In this document: in pieces, positions 60,501 through 64,000 of the stretch | Numbering within the stretch: the first letter of the stretch is position 1 | How the letters are laid out: every line of letters begins with the position of its first letter | Assembly: GCF_910592395.1 (NCBI RefSeq) | Contig: NC_088321.1 | Coordinates: 15,130,001 to 15,194,000 of the forward strand | Length of the DNA stretch: 64,000 nt | Origin: Lineus longissimus | Lineage: Eukaryota > Nemertea > Pilidiophora > Heteronemertea > Lineidae | Reading direction: 5' to 3' | Made by a program: the position numbers and the translations under genes | The notes under the pieces: model-generated | Database searches by the model: none | The model's input: the letters and a program-made list of their open reading frames with translations, nothing else | Told to the model about the DNA's origin: nothing

Positions 60501-63186
60501 AGTACCCCCTTAGTTTAAAATCCTAAAGTTTAATTTGCATTTGAATCCTGACCTCAATTTTGAATTTTGAAAAAAATTAAATATGATCTTATCACGTAAA
60601 CCCCCCTTGATTACTTTTATAAAAGACAATTATTTTGACTTTGAATGTAAATTTTATGAAAATGGAAATTTTGTTTAAAAAAATGTTTTAAGTTGATTTA
60701 GAATTTTGATCTGAATCGGAATCTTAGCTTATACCTCTTTGTGCAGAATGTTGAGCTACGAAATTTGCATAATTTATATTTTGATAAAAAGTATGATTAA
60801 AGATTATTTGGAATATCATTAGGTTAATATAGAGACCAGTAGATTTAGAAACAAAAGTTCCATCTGAAGTATTAGGACAGACTCTTGCAATTTTTGCACA
60901 TCCTTTTCAAGATTTGCAATGTACATCGTTAGCTGTTATGATTGTGCATTTCCTCAGCACAGCGACTCATATCTATGCTTATATCTCGGTGTATTTTGAA
61001 TATTTGTACTTTATATGTGCGCGCTGCAGCGCCGCGGACACACCACCTGCGCGACTTTCCATGACATCATCACTTTTGGTGTAGTTATTCTACGACATCA
61101 TCACTCTGGTGTAGTTAATCAATGACATCATCACTTTTGGTGTAATTAATCTTAAACATCACTCTTGGCACACAGACCTCTGAAATCATCACTTTTGGTA
61201 CACAAAACTGTTGCATCATCACTTTGGGTGAAGTTAATCTACGACATCATCACTTTTGGTGTAGTTAAGCTATGACATCATCACTTTTGGTGTAGTTAAT
61301 CTATGACATCATCACTTTTGGTTTAGTTAATCTATGTCATCAGCACTTTTGGTGTTGTTAATCTACGACATCATCACTTCTGGTGCACAGACCTATGACA
61401 TCATCAGTGTTGTTATCATCAGCAGTCCAAGCAGTGGCTTTTTTAAATGCACCACAGCTCTAATTTAATCGTTAACCTAAATGACCTATAAGGTTACGTT
61501 TATATGTCATCAGATGATGACAACAACACCGTCTTTAAAAAATTTTTTGGCGAATGCGATGTTTAGTTATTTTAACCCTTTCATGAATGGTAGACGAATG
61601 TAGAAATGAACTTGTTGAAAACTTAGCGATGCATTGTTTAGATAGAATAGCGAGAATAGTTTTAGACAAAGACTGATAGACAGAAACACAGCAATACAAA
61701 AAATATGTCTGTTCAAGAAAAAAAACACGTCTCTGCGCCCAAAACATACATGTCCATATTGGTTTTAACGAAAACAGACCATGTTTAGTCCTCCAAAAGA
61801 CGTCATTGGTCTGCCGACGGTCAGGCACTGGCGAAAAATGACGCAACTCACCACAACAGAGGTCGATCTCACAAAATATTCAATCCTGTGATGTCACACA
61901 ATGTAAATGACGACCTTCATAGACAGCGTGGGTTTTTTTGGTGGGAATGGCCAGCGAAACATAAATGGGCCAAAAGAAGCCATTAGTCGACTTGTTATCT
62001 GCTGAGAAGGTTTCTACACTTTAAGCTCTCAACCTGTGGGGTCTCGGCTTTCGGTTGACTCGTAAGGAAGTAACTTCCAAAACAAATCAAACACATAAAC
62101 AGTTTCCTAAATGCAATTAGACTATATTTGGAGATGATGAATTGTTGGGTAAATTTGTGGGAACTAAATTCCAAAATTATCAAAATCTAATTCTGTCGAT
62201 ACTGCTGCGATGTTTGCTATCAAAGCTAGACGCTAGGTCTAGCCACCTGCGCTGCTGCGCGAAGCATCCCTAGTTCACACACGGTGGTATAGGAGGCGCG
62301 CCTGTATGCATGTGCTTGTCAGCTTGGTTTTAGTTTGTTGTTTTTCCGTTCGTTTTCCCCCGGGACACACAGACACATCTCAACCGACCCAACCCACCCT
62401 TACGACCGAAAATAATGTAGGTGACACCAAGGCCAAAACGGAGGATCTACCGTCGGGGCCGATGGATCTTAAGCCGGTGATCGTCTCGACACGTTTTGTG
62501 ACGTTGACGTGGAAGATTCCTCAACGTACCGGGCCGACTGAGATTATCGCCTATTCGGTGTATTGGAAGGAACAGCGCTCGGCAAGGTGAGTAGAGGTCT
62601 AGTTATGCTAGTGTACGCTTTCGGTCATCCAGGCATCTAAGATGTAGGCCTACTAGACAGATTTTGATACGAGAATGATGTAGCGAAGGTGTGTCTTTCA
62701 TATCTGGTATTTCTAGAAACAGTGATACGAAACAATCGACGTGATGACATCAACCTGAAAAAACACCTTCTCACTAACTCCATGTAGGACCTTTCCTGTC
62801 CCAAGAATTGAGCCCAAGCAAAATAACAGCGACCTCGACTTGGCACTAGGGTATTTCATTGTTCTGAGAGAGACATGACGTCAATTTTGGCTGAGTTTTA
62901 TGTCATTTTGATGCATACCCTATTGAAACTCAGCGGCACCCTTTGGGATCCTATTACCGGATCGCCATTTGCACCGAAGCATCAAAAGTGACCAATGTTT
63001 CTCAAAAGATAAAGAACTTGTATCGCCTCATCTTATCCAGGGAGCGTGTCCTCAACACTACATCACCGGAGGCGAACATCCAGCATCTGAAACCAGCTAC
63101 GAAGTACGAATTCCGTGTCTTGGCGTACAATCGCCTTGGCCCGGGGACGGCGTTCGCCAACACGCAGCTGGAGACGCAACCAGAAG
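39419..63186 (+). CDS. NEO1/DCC: DCC/neogenin-family netrin receptor gene, 5' half (nine coding exons)
   Basis: Coding exons: 39474-39522, 52369-52543, 52741-52886, 53288-53575, 56517-56679, 57029-57171, 57586-57861, 62373-62586 and 63041-63186. All introns start GT and end AG, and phases run 1,2,1,1,2,1,1,2,1 without a stop. The product so far is about 533 residues: signal peptide, four Ig domains (Cys-Trp-Cys at 47/60/103, 147/159/197, 248/264/303, 345/357/393), a linker (about 414-439) and FN3 domain 1 (about 440-533). Ig4 is nearly diagnostic for DCC/neogenin, with the Trp-(Ile/Met)-Lys-Asn-Gly-Asp, Ser/Asn-Asp-Tyr-Phe and Ser-Asp-Glu-Gly motifs in family order. Family knowledge: a single-pass receptor that binds netrin, and in neogenin RGM, for axon guidance and cell migration. 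Vertebrates have two paralogues (DCC, NEO1) and most invertebrates one, so this is probably the pre-duplication orthologue. FN3 2-6, the membrane span and the cytoplasmic tail lie outside the window. Confidence 0.93.
39523..41185. other. Intron 1, first part
   Basis: Contains a three-unit 11-bp repeat (TGTCAGCGTAA) at about 39783-39815, a poly-A run of 25 at 39919-39943 and A-rich sequence to about 40255. No gene. Confidence 0.5.
41186..42325 (+). repeat. 62-bp tandem array (dimer of 31-bp halves), about 18 units
   Basis: Halves: 'aa.ccagagaaaggctgtcccttcttcctct' and 'acaccagagaaacagtgtcatttcttcctca'. Half types alternate and some units are mixed (CAGTGTCA versus CACCATCA). 62 is not a multiple of 3, so open frames cycle through all phases; not coding. 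Strongly pyrimidine-rich on this strand, within intron 1. Confidence 0.93.
42326..42884. other. Intron 1, diverged duplication
   Basis: Three loose copies of 'gcatgaatcc.a.accatta.gatg...gattatggcaagtc(t/c)' near 42400, 42490 and 42670, spaced about 100-180 bp. Non-coding. Confidence 0.5.
42885..43425 (+). mobile_element. Element with a 40-bp tandem core (inverse copy of 4520-4775)
   Basis: The core at about 42915-43290 has roughly nine units of 'agccaccctaccctggcag' + 'tttaccaccctaccttgaaag' (40 bp). The left edge CCATTTGTCAGGGTGGCC and the right edge ('gtaaagggtttctacagggcc ... accttgagaaaaccctgtgg') match the element at 4520-4775 in reverse. The open frames of 156 and 177 codons are repeat artefacts. 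Confidence 0.8.
43426..44566. other. Intron 1, nothing recognised
   Basis: The 212-codon open frame starting at 44178 runs into the 157-bp array; its unique first part shows no recognisable domain. Confidence 0.4.
44567..45362 (+). repeat. 157-bp tandem array, about 5 units, nearly identical
   Basis: The unit 'cttggtcttcttctcctgca' ... 'ggtggtggtatggaaagttc' ... 'tcaaagtttggctgggaagt' is 157 bp with only a handful of differences, so it is young or homogenised. 157 = 3n+1, and none of the phases has a stop until the last unit, giving stacked open frames of about 113 codons; not coding. Confidence 0.95.
45363..46874. other. Intron 1, nothing recognised
   Basis: Short GAT repeat near 45513. 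At about 46846-46880 an antisense B box ('ggtttgaaccagcgacc') suggests a SINE remnant. No gene. Confidence 0.4.
46875..47340 (+). repeat. Three tandem copies of about 160 bp
   Basis: Each contains 'tttgcaaacacctctctggttttgctttcgacgtgacgctt' then 'ctccaacaagtcc' and 'cctcagaggtcgcgaca'. Copies start near 46915, 47075 and 47235. Non-coding. Confidence 0.88.
47341..47739. other. Intron 1, AT-rich with homeodomain-like words
   Basis: Around 47535-47580 there are several TAATTA/ATTAAT words and an 8-bp hairpin (TTACACAA-CTTG-TTGTGTAA). No gene. Confidence 0.35.
47740..48040 (+). repeat. Two-copy duplication, unit about 150 bp
   Basis: 'catccttcagag...ttcaaaattctgaaaa(a)ttttcaaagtca...gggactgatg.tgttgct(t)catttt gagcagaaaaaa' occurs twice. 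Followed at 48045-48074 by a MITE B-like end (GACCGGGGTGCCACTG|TA). Confidence 0.85.
48190..48860. repeat. Diverged direct repeats with MARE sites
   Basis: The block 'cctgttgcatcc...aatca...ctaatca.g.cc' to 'aattaagaaa(t/c)gctga(g/c)tcagca....acttgttgc' occurs at about 48205-48330 and 48735-48865. Between them 'aaatccactt(g/a)aatcaagggt' occurs twice (48564 and 48707). A 110-codon minus-strand open frame (48358-48690) spans the middle; it has no splice context and I do not recognise it. Confidence 0.7.
48288..48300. promoter_or_regulatory. Maf recognition element TGCTGAGTCAGCA
   Basis: A perfect 13-bp palindromic T-MARE, the consensus for Maf and CNC-bZIP (NRF2-like) dimers. A paralogous copy CGCTGACTCAGCA lies at 48828-48840. 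Located in intron 1; function untested. Confidence 0.45.
48866..49374. other. Intron 1, nothing recognised
   Basis: Open frames on the plus strand (48854-49042, 48906-49232) lack splice signals. Confidence 0.4.
49375..49812 (-). repeat. 65-bp tandem array, inverse of 13190-13740
   Basis: About 6.7 units of 'tgaacctattgacatgacc' + 'attcattgtgaaactcttgat' + 'gagaactttctaatggtaccatcag' (65 bp). In reverse complement it matches the array at 13190-13740 over most of the unit. Confidence 0.93.
49813..51518. other. Intron 1, nothing firm
   Basis: Near 50630-50665 'ggcggtgaggtcatgggttcaattcc' looks like a SINE head remnant. Two loose copies of 'tttgtcaattgctgagtgatgct' / 'ttgtcatcaattgctaggtgatgct' (50157 and 50357). 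No gene. Confidence 0.4.
51519..51538 (+). repeat. Poly-G run of 20
   Basis: Uninterrupted G tract in a purine-rich neighbourhood (51240-51540). Prone to G-quadruplex formation and to assembly length error. Confidence 0.9.
51539..52368. other. Intron 1, end
   Basis: A relatively CpG-rich patch at about 51800-52050 holds a 95-codon open frame that ends 300 bp before exon 2; no donor in frame, so not called as an exon. Confidence 0.4.
52369..52543 (+). CDS. NEO1/DCC: Receptor exon 2: first half of Ig domain 1
   Basis: The acceptor is TTTTACAG at 52368 and the donor AAG|GTACGT at 52543. The exon encodes about residues 17-74, with the first Ig cysteine (Cys47) in a Leu-Asn-Cys context and the core tryptophan (Trp60) in Gln-Trp-Ile-Arg-Asp-Gly. 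An N-glycosylation sequon is seen at Asn33. Phase 1 in, phase 2 out. Splitting Ig1 between two exons is normal in this family. It follows the 12.8 kb intron 1. Confidence 0.9.
52573..52645 (+). mobile_element. SINE family 1, head fragment in intron 2
   Basis: 'gagcctcatagcctagtggtt...tatcacacaatagggcccggg' matches the first 60-70 bases of the full copy at 36445, then stops. Confidence 0.85.
52741..52886 (+). CDS. NEO1/DCC: Receptor exon 3: second half of Ig domain 1
   Basis: The acceptor is TTATTTCAG at 52740 and the donor TCAT|GTAAGT at 52886. It encodes about residues 75-123, including the sequon Asn80-Gly-Ser and the typical Ig F-strand Asp-Glu-Gly-Val-Tyr-Gln-Cys with Cys103. Phase 2 in, phase 1 out. 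Together with exon 2 it completes a full I-set Ig domain. Confidence 0.92.
53083..53142 (+). repeat. ATAACCAGCTGGAAGAGTG repeat, 2 units (intron 3)
   Basis: Two copies of ATAACCAGCTGGAAGAGTG. The same word forms a five-unit set at about 55365-55492 in intron 4. It contains the E-box CAGCTG. Confidence 0.8.
53288..53575 (+). CDS. NEO1/DCC: Receptor exon 4: Ig domain 2
   Basis: The acceptor is CTATTTCAG at 53287 and the donor GTTG|GTGCGT at 53575, a GT donor with a weaker +3 to +5 match. One 288-nt phase 1-1 exon carries the whole second Ig domain (about residues 124-219): Cys147, Trp159 in Ile-Ser-Trp-Leu-Lys, and Cys197 in Gly-Asn-Tyr-Lys-Cys. A symmetric 1-1 exon can be skipped without a frameshift, though nothing here shows that it is. 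The domain is acidic between the C and E strands, with a run of glutamates near 162-170. Confidence 0.92.
53928..54732 (+). repeat. 19-bp array with CACGTG core, about 42 units
   Basis: The unit CTGACACGTGTCACAAACA (19 bp; variants CATACA, CTGTC, CATACACATACA). By my count about 36 intact CACGTG palindromes, each usually within GACACGTGTC. Located in intron 4 between the Ig2 and Ig3 exons. Confidence 0.95.
54778..54965 (+). repeat. Two direct copies of a dispersed repeat
   Basis: 'gtaagacaaccagtaccaacagtgaggtatcaa' (54790) and 'taggcaaccactacctacagtgaggtggcaa' (54915). The same sequence makes up the arms of the element at 21343-21513. Confidence 0.7.
54966..55364. other. Intron 4, nothing recognised
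   Basis: No repeat or exon signal. Confidence 0.4.
55365..55492 (+). repeat. ATAACCAGCTGGAAGAGTG repeat, about 5 units (intron 4)
   Basis: Units at irregular 25-35 bp spacing, sharing ATAACCAGCTGGA and GAGTG. Same family as 53083-53142. Confidence 0.8.
55493..56516. other. Intron 4, end
   Basis: A GT-rich run near 55756-55775 and 'gattttacaccat(t)ag' repeated three times near 55930-55990. Nothing else. Confidence 0.4.
56517..56679 (+). CDS. NEO1/DCC: Receptor exon 5: first half of Ig domain 3
   Basis: The acceptor is TTTTCTTGCAG at 56516 and the donor TC|GTAAGT at 56679. It encodes about residues 220-273, with Cys248 in Lys-Leu-Phe-Cys and Trp264 in Ile-Thr-Trp-Leu-Lys-Asp-Gly. The loop between them is longer than in Ig2 and Ig4 by a few residues, including Arg-Asp-Arg-Gln-Gly-Gln. 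Phase 1 in, phase 2 out. Confidence 0.9.
57029..57171 (+). CDS. NEO1/DCC: Receptor exon 6: second half of Ig domain 3
   Basis: The acceptor is TTTACATTTCAG at 57028 and the donor AACG|GTAAGT at 57171. It encodes about residues 274-321, with the F-strand Asp-Ala-Gly-Ala-Tyr-Thr-Cys (Cys303). Phase 2 in, phase 1 out. It completes Ig3 in the same split pattern seen for Ig1. Confidence 0.92.
57385..57571 (-). mobile_element. SINE family 1, antisense 3'/body fragment before exon 7
   Basis: In reverse complement it matches the full copy from 'ggctttcaaggaactaaaatt' through 'cccaccaagtgagaaacatgagtagcttgcgtgg' to 'ccaataaacccaattggcgcc'. It ends at about 57571, 15 nt before the first base of exon 7. 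Confidence 0.9.
57586..57861 (+). CDS. NEO1/DCC: Receptor exon 7: Ig domain 4
   Basis: The acceptor is CTATTTTACAG at 57585 and the donor CAAG|GTGAGT at 57861. A single 276-nt phase 1-1 exon encodes Ig4 (about residues 322-413): Pro-Pro-Lys-Phe entry, Cys345, Trp357, and Cys393 in Gly-Ile-Tyr-Gln-Cys-Val-Ala-Glu-Asn. This is the exon that best identifies the family, with several blocks shared almost residue for residue with vertebrate DCC and neogenin Ig4. An antisense SINE fragment ends 15 nt upstream, so the branch-point region is probably SINE-derived. Confidence 0.95.
57862..58425. other. Intron 7, AT-rich
   Basis: No exon or repeat structure seen. Confidence 0.4.
58426..58523. promoter_or_regulatory. 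Cluster of RFX X-box-like motifs
   Basis: GTTGCCATGGTGAC (58426), GTTGCCATAGTTAC (58445), GTTGCCAAGGAAAT (58465), and a CATAGCAAC/GTTGCTATG pair (58500-58508 and 58515-58523). The first two are good X-box matches, the others half-sites. In intron 7 of the receptor gene. Confidence 0.45.
58524..61060. other. Intron 7, AT-rich, nothing recognised
   Basis: The 89-codon minus-strand frame at 58964-59233 is Cys/Trp-containing but has no acceptor or donor fit. No repeats beyond short A/T runs. Confidence 0.4.
61061..61402 (+). repeat. 31-bp tandem array, about 11 units
   Basis: The unit TGACATCATCACTTTTGG + TGTAGTTAATCTA is 31 bp with moderate divergence and some shortened units. Intron 7. Confidence 0.9.
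61403..62372. other. Intron 7, end
   Basis: No gene. The last 40 bp are pyrimidine-rich and lead into exon 8. Confidence 0.4.
62373..62586 (+). CDS. NEO1/DCC: Receptor exon 8: linker and first half of FN3 domain 1
   Basis: The chosen acceptor is the CACACAG ending at 62372, after a pyrimidine-rich tract; the donor is CAAG|GTGAGT at 62586. A second in-phase acceptor (TTTTAG at 62333) would add 13 residues; I judge it less likely because the pyrimidine tract lies downstream of it. The exon encodes a Thr/Pro/Gln-rich linker (about 414-439), then the FN3 A-C strands with Trp460 in Leu-Thr-Trp-Lys and a Tyr-Ser-Val-Tyr-Trp strand. The Val-Ser-Thr-Arg-Phe-Val block just before the tryptophan is typical of DCC/neogenin FN3-1. 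Phase 1 in, phase 2 out. Confidence 0.88.
63041..63186 (+). CDS. NEO1/DCC: Receptor exon 9: second half of FN3 domain 1
   Basis: The acceptor is CTTATCCAG at 63040 and the donor GAAG|GTTTGT at 63186, a weak but valid GT. It encodes about residues 485-533: Arg-Glu-Arg-Val-Leu-Asn-Thr-Thr, the Leu-Lys-Pro-Ala-Thr-Lys-Tyr turn, the Phe-Arg-Val-Leu-Ala-Tyr-Asn strand and the closing Thr-Gln-Pro-Glu. All are family-typical. Asn490-Thr-Thr is an N-glycosylation sequon. Phase 2 in, phase 1 out, so FN3-2 should begin in a phase-1 exon; none is convincing before 64000. Confidence 0.9.
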
Positions 63187-64000
63187 GTTTGTAACAGTTT
63201 CGGGAGAAGATGAAATTTGAAGAAAAAAGAACAAAATTTGAAATTTTTCATGTTGGCGTCATATGGCTTGATTGAAATATCTAAATCTTATTGTTGAGAG
63301 TTCGACAGCATCTTCATCTCTCCTGAAAGTCATCTCATCCTGAAAAGCAATCGCTCTTCTTCAAACCAGAAATCCTCTACCTCACATATGCACTACAATA
63401 GATACTGCCACAAAATTCCACTCATATCAGTAATTTCTTTCAGACACACAAAAAGTATTCCCAGTTTTATTCAAAAGTTTTTTGCTTGTAAGAAATAACA
63501 GTTGAGGATATTCAGAGGTGATTAGTCCTGCAAGAACAAGGCCTACTTCTGTTTTCAAAAACTCAAATATTTATGTTGTTCTCTGGCTTAATACTTCTTC
63601 AACTTCTCACATCATGTTTTGCCTGCCCTTTTTACACAAAACAAAGAAATTAGCTTATCAACCTTTAAATTCCTCAGTATCAAAACTACTAGTTGGGCAT
63701 TAGTACATAAATTAGCAAATAGTGTCATAAATCTGCATAGATTTGCATATATTTGTGCAAATTAACATATATTTCCATGCAGAAATATTTTTATAAACCT
63801 CTGAATTCCTCAATATCGAAACTACTAAGTTGAATGGTGTATGCATGGAATAGGTCGATAGATCTGAAATTATTGACCTCTATCCTGTAAAGTAGAGTAG
63901 AATATCTTTTTAAATCTTCATGGACTGATAGTGACATTGTTGCCAAGTGCTAAATGTTGCAGTAGTCCCAAAAACCTACATGTACCTTCAAGAACTGGTT
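63187..64000. other. Intron 9, start (runs off the window)
   Basis: A diverged duplication: 'ttaaattcctcagtatcaaaactacta' (63663) and 'ctgaattcctcaatatcgaaactacta' (63802). No convincing FN3-2 exon before the end. Confidence 0.45.

Noticed and set aside
62306-62372. Hydrophobic leader in frame before exon 8, looking like a signal peptide
   Set aside because: It is the pyrimidine-rich intron end read as codons (Val/Leu/Cys/Phe); the acceptor at 62372 fits the phase.
63961-64000. Possible start of the FN3-2 exon after TTGCAG at 63961
   Set aside because: The phase fits and the frame is open to the window end, but the roughly 13 residues do not resemble the start of an FN3 domain.

Overview
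The window is nuclear DNA from an animal. Genes are split by GT-AG introns, there are tRNA-derived SINEs and TA-flanked inverted-repeat elements, and non-coding sequence full of tandem repeats predominates. I cannot name the species. The single DCC/neogenin-type receptor gene and the repeat types suit a marine invertebrate bilaterian (lophotrochozoan or invertebrate deuterostome). That placement is inference.

One gene is clear: the 5' half of a netrin/RGM receptor of the DCC/neogenin/Frazzled/UNC-40 family, on the + strand. Nine coding exons (39474 to 63186) join in frame with compatible splice phases and encode about 533 residues: a signal peptide, four Ig domains, a short linker and the first fibronectin type III domain. 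The remaining FN3 domains, the membrane span and the cytoplasmic P1-P3 motifs should lie beyond 64000. Intron 1 is about 12.8 kb. A good 3' splice site just before the first coding exon implies at least one upstream 5' UTR exon that I could not locate.

From 1 to 39.4 kb I find no secure gene. One minus-strand stretch (22302-22595) has an acceptor-like 5' edge and exon-like composition, and is reported with low confidence. The rest holds mobile-element copies (a TA-flanked MITE family with four copies, other foldback elements, three SINE families), tandem arrays, locally duplicated segments of 100-170 bp, and sequence in which I see nothing. Any regulatory role there for the receptor gene is speculation.

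The introns of the receptor gene carry the same kind of material: arrays of 62, 40, 157, 65 and 31 bp units, and a roughly 0.8 kb array of a 19-bp unit with a CACGTG core. Two array families (40/41 bp and 65 bp) each occur at two places 36-38 kb apart in opposite orientation, and one of them shares flanking sequence, so these look like mobile elements with a tandem-repeat core. An antisense SINE ends 15 nt before the 3' splice site of the Ig4 exon.

I found no CRISPR array, operon, prophage, functional tRNA or rRNA gene, or intact transposase or reverse transcriptase. I do not see a wholly new biological system. The most informative signals are the TA-insertion MITE with its paralogous empty site, the SINE at a splice site, the E-box array, and the inverted paired arrays.
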